Shown: positions 40,132 through 48,335 of the stretch, piece after piece
Layout of the letters: every line of letters begins with the position of its first letter
Numbering within the stretch: the stretch's first letter is position 1
Origin: an uncultured Methylococcaceae bacterium
Lineage (GTDB): Bacteria; Pseudomonadota; Gammaproteobacteria; Methylococcales; Methylomonadaceae
DNA: 64,000 nt
Reading direction: 5' to 3'
Assembly: GCA_913056195.1 (NCBI GenBank)
Contig: CAJXMF010000007.1
Location: forward strand, 1 to 64,000
Program-made: the position numbers and the translations under genes
The notes under the pieces: model-generated
Database searches by the model: none
What the model saw: the letters and a program-made list of their open reading frames with translations, nothing else
What the model was told of the DNA's origin: nothing

Positions 40132-40731
40132 ATGAATCAGCAAAACAAAGTCACCGGTGTGATATTGGCAGGCGGCCTGGCTCGGCGTATGCAGCAGCAG
40201 GATAAAGGCTTGATTTTACTCCATGACAAACCACTGGTGAGCTATGCCGTCGCGGCAATGGCGCCAGTCGTCAATGCCTTGGTCATCAATGCCAATCGCA
40301 ATCAAGCGGACTATCAGCAGTTTGGCTATCCTGTTATTTCAGATCAAGACTTGACATTTGCAGGGCCGTTGGCGGGCATACTGGCCGTCATGACAGCGGT
40401 GCAAACCGATTTGTTAATGGTGATGCCCTGCGATTCGCCCCGGATCAAATCTGAACACTTACAGAAAATGCTGAAAACGCAGGCGGAACAGGGTGCAGAC
40501 TGTGCGGTCGCTTATGATGGCGAACGCTTGCATCCGGTTTTTTTGGTGCTTAAAAATCAGCTTAAAGACAGCCTTGAACAGTATCTGAACGCCGGTGAGC
40601 GTAAAATTGATCGTTGGCTGATGCAGCATGATTGGGTGAAAGTTGATTTTAGTGATCAGCCCGAGGTGTTCCAGAATATTAATACGCAGGAACAGCTGCA
40701 ACAGGTCGCCGAGGTGATGGATGGAAAATAG
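40132..40731 (+). CDS. mobA: Molybdenum cofactor guanylyltransferase
   Basis: 199 residues; adds GMP to molybdopterin to make the MGD cofactor. N-terminal GVILAGGLARRMQQQDKGL is the nucleotide-binding motif, with LMVMPCDSPRI for Mg binding. Overlaps fdhD by 11 bp, which fits a shared role in formate dehydrogenase maturation. Confidence 0.95.
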   Translation: MNQQNKVTGVILAGGLARRMQQQDKGLILLHDKPLVSYAVAAMAPVVNALVINANRNQADYQQFGYPVISDQDLTFAGPLAGILAVMTAVQTDLLMVMPCDSPRIKSEHLQKMLKTQAEQGADCAVAYDGERLHPVFLVLKNQLKDSLEQYLNAGERKIDRWLMQHDWVKVDFSDQPEVFQNINTQEQLQQVAEVMDGK

Positions 40732-41548
40732 CAACAAGCCGCTGATGAGCCAGTCTGGCCTGGCCAATGCGGTAATGGAAATAGCCGTCGATGAAAATGG
40801 AGAGAAGAGACCTATCCATCTGGTTATGGAACGGCCATTAACCCTATATGTCGATAAGCAGGAAATCGTGACCTTAATGACAATGGGGGCCGAACCTGAG
40901 CTGTTGACACTGGGTTATTTAAAAAATCAGGGATTTTTTGAGGATATTTCCAGCATAAAACAGGTGCAGGTCGATTGGGAAACGGATGCCGTCGCTGTTG
41001 TGACACATCAGCAAAACAGTGATTTCAGCCAGCAAATGCAGCAGCGCACGGTGACGACAGGTTGTGGACAGGGGACTGTTTATGGTCGATTGATCGATAA
41101 GCTGAAAAATATCAAGGTGGCACAAGCCGGTTTTAAACAGAGTGAGCTTTATGCCTTATTAAACGCATTAAGAGCGCATAATGAAATTTATAAGAAAGCC
41201 GGGGCTGTTCATGGTTGTGCGTTGTGCTGCAATCAAAATATCGAATTTTTTATCGAAGATGTTGGACGGCATAATGCCGTTGATGCAATTGCAGGCTTTA
41301 TGTGGCTTAACGATATTGAGGGCGCCAATAAAGTTTTTTATACCACTGGCCGTTTAACCTCTGAAATGGTTATCAAGGTTGCTCAAATGAATATCCCAGT
41401 TTTGGTTTCGCGTTCCGGGGCGACGCAGATGGGACTGGAGATGGCGCGACAGGCTGGTGTAATGTTAATATCACGCGCGAAAGGTCGGCATTTTCTGGTC
41501 TTGACAGAAGCCGATCGGTTTTTATTTGATGGTTTGATTCAAGAATAA
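40721..41548 (+). CDS. fdhD: Formate dehydrogenase accessory sulfurtransferase FdhD
   Basis: 275 residues. FdhD passes sulfur from IscS to the molybdenum cofactor of formate dehydrogenase. Family motifs: LTLGYLKNQGF, a Cys-containing loop TGCGQGTVYG, VHGCALCCN, EDVGRHNAVDAIAG, YTTGRLTSEMV and SRSGATQMG. Coupled to mobA. Formate oxidation is the final energy step in methylotrophs. Confidence 0.96.
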   Translation: MENSNKPLMSQSGLANAVMEIAVDENGEKRPIHLVMERPLTLYVDKQEIVTLMTMGAEPELLTLGYLKNQGFFEDISSIKQVQVDWETDAVAVVTHQQNSDFSQQMQQRTVTTGCGQGTVYGRLIDKLKNIKVAQAGFKQSELYALLNALRAHNEIYKKAGAVHGCALCCNQNIEFFIEDVGRHNAVDAIAGFMWLNDIEGANKVFYTTGRLTSEMVIKVAQMNIPVLVSRSGATQMGLEMARQAGVMLISRAKGRHFLVLTEADRFLFDGLIQE

Positions 41549-41626
41549 TCAAAAGAATACTTGAATTCACTGGGATTCAGTATTGTAATAGCATTGATCC
41601 GATATTTTTCAATAAAGAGGATGGGT

Positions 41627-42109
41627 ATGAAAAAAGAAAAAAAATTATTTGGACCTTTTAGTGTTATTGTCGCGCTCTGTTATAGTAATTTGGCCTGGGC
41701 GGCTGAAGATGTCGATTTTGAAATTTCAATATGGCCTTTTGCGCTGCTCATTGCTGTTTTGATTATTTTCAGAAAAAAAATTATTGCCGAATCAACCGTA
41801 CCGCATGCCGAGGGCAAGGACGCTGAGGTTGCGAAAACAGTTGCGCCGTCTCCGGTATCGGCCGCTGAAAATACTGGGGCATCAACTGTTGAGGCCAGTA
41901 ATGATATTGTTGATTTAACCCAGAATGTAGAACAATGTCAGGGGACAACAGCAAAAGGCACGCGCTGTAGTCGAACGGCAAATTTGGAATCGATTGTGGT
42001 TAAAGTTGATAATAAACAATACCGGTTTTTGACCTGCAAGCAACATCATAATGAAGGTTTTACGCCTTTCCATTTTAGACAAACATCAGGAGATAATGAT
42101 GGAAATTAA
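41627..42109 (+). CDS. Exported/membrane protein with C-terminal Cys/His knuckle
   Basis: 160 residues. The AAAGAGG before 41621 has proper 6-nt spacing to the ATG at 41627, which decides the start. Signal peptide ending LAWA, a membrane helix (IWPFALLIAVLIIF), a Pro/Ala/Thr linker, then a C-terminal module QCQGTTAKGTRCSRTA ... FLTCKQHH. The C-x-G-T-x-x-G-x-x-C ... C-x-x-H pattern resembles the small zinc-binding DUF5763 type module; membrane anchoring of such a module is unusual. Overlaps the next gene by 11 bp. Confidence 0.7.
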   Translation: MKKEKKLFGPFSVIVALCYSNLAWAAEDVDFEISIWPFALLIAVLIIFRKKIIAESTVPHAEGKDAEVAKTVAPSPVSAAENTGASTVEASNDIVDLTQNVEQCQGTTAKGTRCSRTANLESIVVKVDNKQYRFLTCKQHHNEGFTPFHFRQTSGDNDGN

Positions 42110-42371
42110 AAAAGAATTTGAAGAAATTGCCGAAAAATTAAAGCAAGAGCGTGATGAGTTAAAAGTGCAATTACATTTAGCCTCAATGGAGGTTAAAGAG
42201 GAATGGGAAAAGGCCGAGAAAAAGTGGGAAAAAGTGGCTGACGTCGTTGAAGATGTCGCCGATGATACTAAAGAAACGGCTGAGGACGTGCTTGAAGCGA
42301 CTAAAGTCATCGGCGATGAATTAAGTGCAGCCTATAAACGGATTGCCGAACGATTAAAACACAATTCATAG
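42099..42371 (+). CDS. Small acidic coiled-coil protein
   Basis: 90 residues from the second of two adjacent ATGs, 6 nt after AGGAG. Very rich in Glu and Lys, with heptad-like helices (IKKEFEEIAEKLKQERDELK) and VEDVADDTKETAEDVLEATK. No membrane segment. Overlaps the zinc-knuckle membrane protein gene, so the two may work together. Family not recognised. Confidence 0.7.
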   Translation: MEIKKEFEEIAEKLKQERDELKVQLHLASMEVKEEWEKAEKKWEKVADVVEDVADDTKETAEDVLEATKVIGDELSAAYKRIAERLKHNS

Positions 42372-42379
42372 TAAAAAAA

Positions 42380-42428
42380 GGCTGGTACCGCCGCTTGCCT
42401 GATGATGAAGGTGAGAATGATACCAGCC
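42380..42428 (+). other. Inverted repeat after the coiled-coil gene
   Basis: GGCTGGTA (42380-42387) and TACCAGCC (42421-42428), perfect 8-bp arms with a 33-nt loop and no T run. Between the coiled-coil gene and cysK. Could be a processing or attenuation hairpin, or an operator; not resolved. Confidence 0.35.
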
Positions 42429-42523
42429 CATACTATCTCCGTTTAGTTTGATCCAGATTAAAACCAGTAAGTTCCTCGCCAGTCTTTTATTTAGATTCAG
42501 ACGTATTTTTTAAGGGCTATGCT

Positions 42524-43441
42524 ATGAAAAACTACGAAAGTATTGCACGTTTAATTGGTAATACCGCATTGGTTAAATTAAACAAAGTCGTTCCCGCAGA
42601 TGCTGCCGATGTTTTTGTTAAGCTGGAGTCTCGCAATCCGGGTGGTTCAGTTAAAGATCGGATTGGCTTGGCGATGATACAAGCGGCCGAAAAATCGGGT
42701 CAGCTAAAGATGGGCGGGACAATTATTGAACCGACCTCAGGCAATACCGGTATTGCTCTGGCCATGATTGCCGCACAAAGAGGCTATCGCTGCATATTGA
42801 CCATGCCGGAAACCATGTCGATTGAAAGGCGGCGCTTATTAGCCCTGTTCGGTGCTGAAATCGAGTTAACCCCGGGAACGGATGGGATGAAAGGCGCCAT
42901 TGCCAGGGCAGAGCTACTCTGCCAACAAACACCCGCAGCATTCATGCCGCAACAGTTTGAAAATCCGGCTAATCCCGAAATTCATCGTCAAACCACTGCA
43001 CAGGAAGTCTGGTCAGGAACGGATGGTCAGGTCGATGCCTTTGTGTGTGGTGTAGGTACGGGTGGAACGATTTCAGGGGTTGCTGATGTTATCAAAAAAC
43101 GCAAAGCCAGTATTGAAATTGTTGCGGTAGAGCCGGAAGAATCCCCGGTTATTTCAGGTGGTAAACCCGGGCCACATAAAATTCAGGGTATTGGGGCTGG
43201 ATTTATTCCTGAAAATCTGGATGTTGAGTTGATCGATAAAATTGAATTGGTTCATACTCAGCAAGCGTTTGCCATGCGAAAACGTTTGTTTGAAGAAGAA
43301 GGCATTATGGCTGGTATTTCATCTGGTGCGAGTGTTTTTGCAGCTATACGGGTGGCGCAGCGCTTAGGGTCAGGGAAAACAGTTGTGACGGTGATTCATG
43401 ATACAGGGGAGCGTTATTTGAGTATGACTGAAGAAGGTTAA
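42524..43441 (+). CDS. cysK: Cysteine synthase (O-acetylserine sulfhydrylase)
   Basis: 305-residue PLP enzyme making cysteine from O-acetylserine and sulfide. PLP lysine in [31 protein letters not shown] (phosphate loop) and a C-terminal SSGASVFAA. The sequence is more CysK-like than CysM-like in [17 protein letters not shown], but assignment between the two is by eye. Complements the cysDN genes 5 kb away. Followed by a terminator. Confidence 0.9.
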   Translation: MKNYESIARLIGNTALVKLNKVVPADAADVFVKLESRNPGGSVKDRIGLAMIQAAEKSGQLKMGGTIIEPTSGNTGIALAMIAAQRGYRCILTMPETMSIERRRLLALFGAEIELTPGTDGMKGAIARAELLCQQTPAAFMPQQFENPANPEIHRQTTAQEVWSGTDGQVDAFVCGVGTGGTISGVADVIKKRKASIEIVAVEPEESPVISGGKPGPHKIQGIGAGFIPENLDVELIDKIELVHTQQAFAMRKRLFEEEGIMAGISSGASVFAAIRVAQRLGSGKTVVTVIHDTGERYLSMTEEG

Positions 43442-43574
43442 GTGCTCATTGAGGGCTATTGAAATTTCGTCATCCTTGCAGCATATTCATCAGCGGAAAA
43501 TATAAATCGGCAAGTAGTGCGGCTTTGTTTTTGAGTCGTAAATAAGCCTGAATTCTGTAAGTACCGGAATTTAA

Positions 43575-43618
43575 AAAAAGACCATCGTTATCTGAAAAAA
43601 GAGAGCGGTGGTTTTTTT
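43575..43618. terminator. Terminator after cysK
   Basis: ACCATCG (43581-43587) pairs with CGGTGGT (43606-43612) with one G-U pair, flanked by an A run before and a T run after, so it could act both ways. Confidence 0.65.
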
Positions 43619-43643
43619 ATGTTTTTTTGAGTGCAGGGTAAAA

Positions 43644-43691
43644 ATACTATATATTGTGCTTCACTTATCAAAAAGACACCATATGTGGATT
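43644..43691 (+). promoter_or_regulatory. Tandem NrdR boxes upstream of nrdJ
   Basis: Box 1, 43644-43659, ATACTATATATTGTGC, matches 14 of 16 positions of the published NrdR consensus acaCwAtATaTwGtgt. Box 2, 43676-43691, ACACCATATGTGGATT, matches about 11 of 16. The boxes start 32 bp apart, about three helical turns, the usual NrdR arrangement. NrdR represses ribonucleotide reductase genes in response to dATP. Box 2 ends 72 bp before the nrdJa start. Confidence 0.85.
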
Positions 43692-43719
43692 TACATCGTT
43701 TTTTGTTTTGGCGATGTAA
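43691..43719 (+). other. Leader hairpin upstream of nrdJ
   Basis: TTACATCG (43691-43698) / CGATGTAA (43712-43719), perfect 8-bp stem with a 13-nt loop, between the NrdR boxes and the ribosome site of nrdJa. No B12-box of a cobalamin riboswitch is visible around it. Role unknown. Confidence 0.5.
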
Positions 43720-43763
43720 GGCTTTGTATTCTCTAAAAAACTTTGGAAAAAGGATCTAAATCA

Positions 43764-45914
43764 ATGACCGCACAGCTTCATGTGGTAAGAAATACCGTCA
43801 CTGAAATTCCGCTGCAAGATGCATCTTTGGATATTTGGGATGCAAAATATCGATTGAAAACCAAAGATGGACAACCTGTCGATAAAACGATTGATGATAC
43901 ATACAAACGGGTTGCCAAAGCCCTTGCCGGTGTTGAAAAAACCAAAGCTGATCAGGAAAAATGGTACAAGGAATTTTTGTGGGCATTGAGACAAGGCGTG
44001 ATTCCCGCGGGGCGGATTGTATCCAATGCCGGTGCTCAGGAGCATAAGCCTGCAACCTCGACCATCAATTGTACGGTTTCCGGCACTATTCAGGATTCAA
44101 TGGATGATATTTTAGCCAAGGTACACGAAGCCGGATTGACCCTGAAAGCCGGTTGTGGCATCGGTTATGAATTTTCAACGCTGCGTCCAAAAGATGCTTA
44201 TGTTTCAGGGGCTGGCGCGTACACCTCCGGGCCATTATCGTTTATGGATATTTACGACAAAATGTGTTTTACCGTGTCCTCGGCTGGTGGTCGCCGTGGT
44301 GCGCAGATGGCCACGTTTGATGTGGCTCATCCGGATGTTGTTGAATTTATTCGGGCTAAACGTGAAGACGGACGTCTGCGCCAGTTTAACTTGTCCTTGT
44401 TGATCACACGGGAATTTGTCGAAGCGGTCAAAAAAGATAAAGCCTGGCCGCTGTCCTTTCCGGTGACTGAAAAAGAAGTTAAGTTAGACAAGCTGGATTT
44501 AAATGACGCCAAACAGATTGTCTGGCGTGATCTGCCCAATAAAGACGGTTATATCGTCAATGACAAGGGGTTGGTGGCCTGTCGTATTACAAAAACACTG
44601 CCTGCGCGTCGATTGTGGGACATTATCATGTCTTCGACCTACGATTATGCTGAGCCTGGCTTTATTTTGATCGATAAAGTCAATGAAATGAATAATAACT
44701 GGTTCTGTGAAAATATTCGCGCGACCAATCCATGCGGTGAACAGCCCTTGCCGCCTTATGGCAGCTGCCTGTTAGGTTCGATCAATCTGACCCGTTTTGT
44801 GGAAAAACCGTTCACAGCAGAAGCCGGGTTTGATTGGGAAGGTTATCGTAAAGCCGTGCGTATTTTTACCCGCATGTTGGATAATGTCGTTGAAATCAAC
44901 GGCTTGCCGTTAGAGAAACAACGTCATGAAATCACCCATAAGCGCCGACACGGCATGGGCTATTTAGGGCTGGGCTCCACCGTCACTATGCTGGGTATGA
45001 AATATGGTGATGAATCTTCATTGGAATTTACCGAGGAAGTCACTAAAGCCATGGCGATAGAAGGCTGGAAGATGGGGCTGGCTTTGGCGCAGGAAAAAGG
45101 CCCTGCACCCATTATGGATGAGGTGTTTACGGTCACCGGTGAAATGCTGCATAAACGGCCGGAAATGGTCAAAGAGGGTTATAAAGTTGGCGATAAGATT
45201 CCCGGCAAGGTGCTGCATGCAAAATACAGCCGCTATATGCAGAAACTGGCCGAAGCCGAGCCCGAATTGGTCAAGGCGCTGAGCGAAGTCGGCAGTCGTT
45301 TTACGCATCACAGCTCAATTGCGCCAACGGGCACCATTTCCCTGTCGTTAGCCAATAATGCCAGCAATGGTATCGAACCGAGTTTTGCGCATCATTATTC
45401 GCGAAACGTGATTCGGGAAGGTAAAAAATCGAAAGAAAAGATCGACGTATTTTCTTTTGAACTGCTGGCGTATAAAGAACTGATTAATCCGGATGCGATG
45501 CCATTCAGTGAGGATCCCGACCAAAAATTGCCGGATTACTTTATTTCGGCTGATGATGTAACCCCTAAACAGCATGTCGATATTCAGGCGGCCGCGCAAA
45601 AGTGGATAGACTCGTCTATCTCTAAAACCGCCAATGTGCCGACCGATTATCCTTATGAAGATTTTAAGGATATTTATCAATATGCCTACGATCAAGGGTT
45701 GAAAGGCTGTACCACATTCCGTTTTAATCCAGAAGTATTCCAGGGCGTACTGGTCAAGGAGAAGGATTTGGAAAATACCACCTATCAATTTACGCTGGAA
45801 GACGGTCATGTGGTTGAGTTGAAAGGCAATGAAGAGGTGGAATATGATGGCGAAGTGCATACCGCCGCGAATTTGTTCGATGCTTTGAAAGAAGGTTATT
45901 ATGGAAAGTTCTAA
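43764..45914 (+). CDS. nrdJa: Class II (adenosylcobalamin-dependent) ribonucleotide reductase, catalytic part
   Basis: 716 residues from ATG, preceded by AAAAGGA. Catalyses reduction of ribonucleotides with B12, independent of oxygen. Key sequences: STINCTVSGT (first redox Cys), ATNPCGEQPLPPYGSCLLGS (the thiyl-radical Cys in NPCGE), IAPTGTISLSLANN and KGCTTFRFNPE. The C-terminal Cys tail expected of class II enzymes is missing from this chain and is supplied by the next gene, so this is a split enzyme as in Pseudomonas aeruginosa NrdJab. Overlaps nrdJb by 14 bp. Confidence 0.96.
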   Translation: MTAQLHVVRNTVTEIPLQDASLDIWDAKYRLKTKDGQPVDKTIDDTYKRVAKALAGVEKTKADQEKWYKEFLWALRQGVIPAGRIVSNAGAQEHKPATSTINCTVSGTIQDSMDDILAKVHEAGLTLKAGCGIGYEFSTLRPKDAYVSGAGAYTSGPLSFMDIYDKMCFTVSSAGGRRGAQMATFDVAHPDVVEFIRAKREDGRLRQFNLSLLITREFVEAVKKDKAWPLSFPVTEKEVKLDKLDLNDAKQIVWRDLPNKDGYIVNDKGLVACRITKTLPARRLWDIIMSSTYDYAEPGFILIDKVNEMNNNWFCENIRATNPCGEQPLPPYGSCLLGSINLTRFVEKPFTAEAGFDWEGYRKAVRIFTRMLDNVVEINGLPLEKQRHEITHKRRHGMGYLGLGSTVTMLGMKYGDESSLEFTEEVTKAMAIEGWKMGLALAQEKGPAPIMDEVFTVTGEMLHKRPEMVKEGYKVGDKIPGKVLHAKYSRYMQKLAEAEPELVKALSEVGSRFTHHSSIAPTGTISLSLANNASNGIEPSFAHHYSRNVIREGKKSKEKIDVFSFELLAYKELINPDAMPFSEDPDQKLPDYFISADDVTPKQHVDIQAAAQKWIDSSISKTANVPTDYPYEDFKDIYQYAYDQGLKGCTTFRFNPEVFQGVLVKEKDLENTTYQFTLEDGHVVELKGNEEVEYDGEVHTAANLFDALKEGYYGKF

Positions 45915-46626
45915 GGCAGATATAAAGCAGGATGACGCGATGACACATAAGATCGATAAAAAAATCGTTAGCTATAAAGTTTTGACTGATGATTCAAAAG
46001 CAAATGCGGCGAATACTGAAGCACTGCAGCCTGAATTGGAAAGCATGCATGAAAAAATGGAGCGGCCTGAAGTCTTATTGGGTTCAACCTACAAAATTAA
46101 AACACCCCAGTCCGAGCACGCTTTGTATATCACGATAAACGATATGATTTTGAATGCAGGTTCGGAACATGAAGAGCGAAGACCTTATGAAGTGTTTATT
46201 AATTCCAAAAATATGGAACATTTTCAATGGGTTTTGGCCTTGACGCGGGTTATTTCTGCCGTTTTTCGCAAAGGTGGTGATGTCTGCTTCCTGGTGGAAG
46301 AGTTGAAAGCGGTATTCGACCCAAAAGGCGGCTACTTTAAGAAAGGGGGCGTTTTTATGCCTTCACTGGTGGCTGAAATCGGTTGTGCGATTGAATCACA
46401 CATGAAGCATATCGGCATGATTAAGTCCGATGAACTCTCTGATCATCAAAAACAGTTTTTGGCTGAAAAACGCAAAGAATTCGAAGCTAAACATGGTGCA
46501 AGCGATGGAGAGGACAACAGTTATCCAGAGCAGGCTGTACTGTGCGCAAAATGTAATACCAAAGCGATGGTACTGATGGATGGCTGTATGACCTGTTTGA
46601 ATTGCGGTGACAGTAAATGTGGATAA
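45901..46626 (+). CDS. nrdJb: Class II ribonucleotide reductase, C-terminal redox/TSCPD part
   Basis: 241 residues; AGAAGG lies 5 nt before the ATG. About 90-200 matches the TSCPD domain (ALYITINDMILNAGSEHEE, VFMPSLVAEIGCAIE). The C-terminus CAKCNTKAMVLMDGCMTC followed by LNCGDSKCG holds the Cys pairs that re-reduce the active site. Fourteen-base overlap with nrdJa ensures coupling. Confidence 0.94.
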   Translation: MESSKADIKQDDAMTHKIDKKIVSYKVLTDDSKANAANTEALQPELESMHEKMERPEVLLGSTYKIKTPQSEHALYITINDMILNAGSEHEERRPYEVFINSKNMEHFQWVLALTRVISAVFRKGGDVCFLVEELKAVFDPKGGYFKKGGVFMPSLVAEIGCAIESHMKHIGMIKSDELSDHQKQFLAEKRKEFEAKHGASDGEDNSYPEQAVLCAKCNTKAMVLMDGCMTCLNCGDSKCG

Positions 46627-46630
46627 TGTG

Positions 46631-47464
46631 ATGGTGGCAGACAGTATTCTGCAACAGATTTTTATTTATCCTGTGAAATCGTTGGCCGGTATCGAAGTAT
46701 CGGCCTGGCCCGTCGATAAAACCGGCTTTCGGCATGATCGGCAATGGATGCTGATCGACCAGAAAAACCGTTTTTTGAGCCAGCGCCGTTTGCCGAAAAT
46801 GGTGCTGATTAAACCGGCGCTGACGGATGCGGCCTTAAAATTATCCGCACCCGGAATGACGCCGATTCAGATTCCATTACAGCCTGAAGCGGATGATACG
46901 GTGGCGGTGGAAATATGGCATGACCAGTGTCAGGCCGTTTTGCTGGAACAAAAAGTCAATCAATGGTTCAGTGACTTCTTAAAAATCGACTGTCGGCTGG
47001 TTTTTCATCCACAACAGGCTGTCCGCCCTGTGGATCCGGCTTATGCGGCGCCTGCCGATCAGGTCGCCTTTGCCGATGGCTTTCCATTTCTGCTATTGTC
47101 ACAGGCCTCATTAGATGCCTTGAATCAGGCCATGGGATTAGCATTACCCATGATTCGGTTCCGGCCTAACCTGGTTATTTCCGGTTGCAGCGCCTATGCT
47201 GAGGATAGCTGGCGTGAAATTCAGGTCGGTGATATTGGTTTTCGTCTGCCTAAGCCATGTTCGCGTTGTGCAGTTCCCACCATCGATCCCGCCACGGCAG
47301 AACGCAGCCCGGAGCCGATGCAAACCTTGCAAAAGATTAGAAAATGGAAAAAGCATGTTTACTTTGGTCAGAATGCGCTGCATAACAAAAGCGGGCAGTT
47401 GGCTGTTGGCATGCCGGTCAATGTGATAAAAACAGGCCCGGCTCAGCCACCGTTGACAATATAA
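46631..47464 (+). CDS. MOSC-domain protein with N-terminal beta barrel
   Basis: 277 residues from the chosen ATG; a GTG at 46607 overlapping nrdJb is an alternative. N-terminal MOSC beta-barrel (IFIYPVKSLAGIEV), then MOSC domain with RFRPNLVISG, KPCSRCAVPTIDP (the molybdenum-cofactor-binding Cys is expected in this area) and FGQNA. Family members bind sulfurated Moco, as in YcbX-type N-hydroxylamine reductases; no ferredoxin domain is fused here. Links to the mobA/fdhD theme of this window. Confidence 0.9.
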   Translation: MVADSILQQIFIYPVKSLAGIEVSAWPVDKTGFRHDRQWMLIDQKNRFLSQRRLPKMVLIKPALTDAALKLSAPGMTPIQIPLQPEADDTVAVEIWHDQCQAVLLEQKVNQWFSDFLKIDCRLVFHPQQAVRPVDPAYAAPADQVAFADGFPFLLLSQASLDALNQAMGLALPMIRFRPNLVISGCSAYAEDSWREIQVGDIGFRLPKPCSRCAVPTIDPATAERSPEPMQTLQKIRKWKKHVYFGQNALHNKSGQLAVGMPVNVIKTGPAQPPLTI

Positions 47465-47492
47465 TCACTTACAATATGCTATGCTTTAAAGC

Positions 47493-48335
47493 ATGGATAA
47501 GTATCGATTATTTCCCTCTCCCTTCAAGCAAACGCCGGCCATTAATTATTCGACTGCCATCGGCTTAGCACTGAGCATTATTTTATTGCTGTTTATTGTC
47601 TATTATGCCGCCAATACGCCGGAAATTTTTATCAATATCCAAGGGCTTGTGATTGTCCTGGGTGGGACATTGGCGGCTGTATTTCTGAGTTATCCCTTGC
47701 GTGATATCAAACAGGGCATTAAATCCATTCGGCAGATCATTTTTTATGAAAGCCTGAATCCCCAGCGCGAGGTTGATGAAGTCGTCGCTGTCGCCAGAAT
47801 GTGGTTTCAGCGCGATAAAATCGCCATCGAAAATACTATTGATACGATTCAAAATCCCTATCTGAAAACCAGTTTTCAACTGATTGTCGATAATGCACCG
47901 CTGGAAGATATTTTAGCCTTATTGAAATGGCGGATTGCCCGGTTGCGGGCGAAAGAAAAAGCCGAAGCCAGCATCTTTCATACTCTGGCCGCTTTCTCAC
48001 CGGCTTTTGGTATGCTGGGGACGCTGATTGGGTTGATCAATATGCTGGAAGTGATTGAAGTCAAAAATATTCACTCCATTACCGCCAATATGGCGATTGC
48101 CTTGACGACAACGCTCTATGGGCTGTTACTGGCGAATCTTGTGTTTAATCCGATTGCCATTAAACTGGAACGGCGCACAGAGCAACGCGTCGTGATTATG
48201 AGTATGATCATGGAAGGCGTTGCCTTGATTGTAGAAGGGCGTACACCTTCGTTTATTCGAGAAACCCTGAATTCATTTGTGGCTCAATACGATAACGAAT
48301 TGCATCAGGCCAAGCCGGATTTTTATGATGACTGA
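47493..48335 (+). CDS. motA: MotA/PomA-type flagellar stator protein
   Basis: 280 residues. Four membrane segments (about 20-42, 49-66, then 165-187 and 200-220) around a cytoplasmic loop with RIARLRAKEKAEASIFHTLA. The third and fourth segments carry AFSPAFGMLGTLIGLINML, with the conserved Pro and Thr/Ala residues of the ion channel. Overlaps the motB-like gene by about 11 bp. A role outside flagella (ExbB/TolQ-like) is less likely given the partner. Confidence 0.88.
   Translation: MDKYRLFPSPFKQTPAINYSTAIGLALSIILLLFIVYYAANTPEIFINIQGLVIVLGGTLAAVFLSYPLRDIKQGIKSIRQIIFYESLNPQREVDEVVAVARMWFQRDKIAIENTIDTIQNPYLKTSFQLIVDNAPLEDILALLKWRIARLRAKEKAEASIFHTLAAFSPAFGMLGTLIGLINMLEVIEVKNIHSITANMAIALTTTLYGLLLANLVFNPIAIKLERRTEQRVVIMSMIMEGVALIVEGRTPSFIRETLNSFVAQYDNELHQAKPDFYDD

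Noticed and set aside
43442-43763. Cobalamin riboswitch upstream of nrdJ
   Set aside because: The leader has a perfect 8-bp hairpin but no recognisable B12 box or multi-stem arrangement; NrdR boxes explain the region better.
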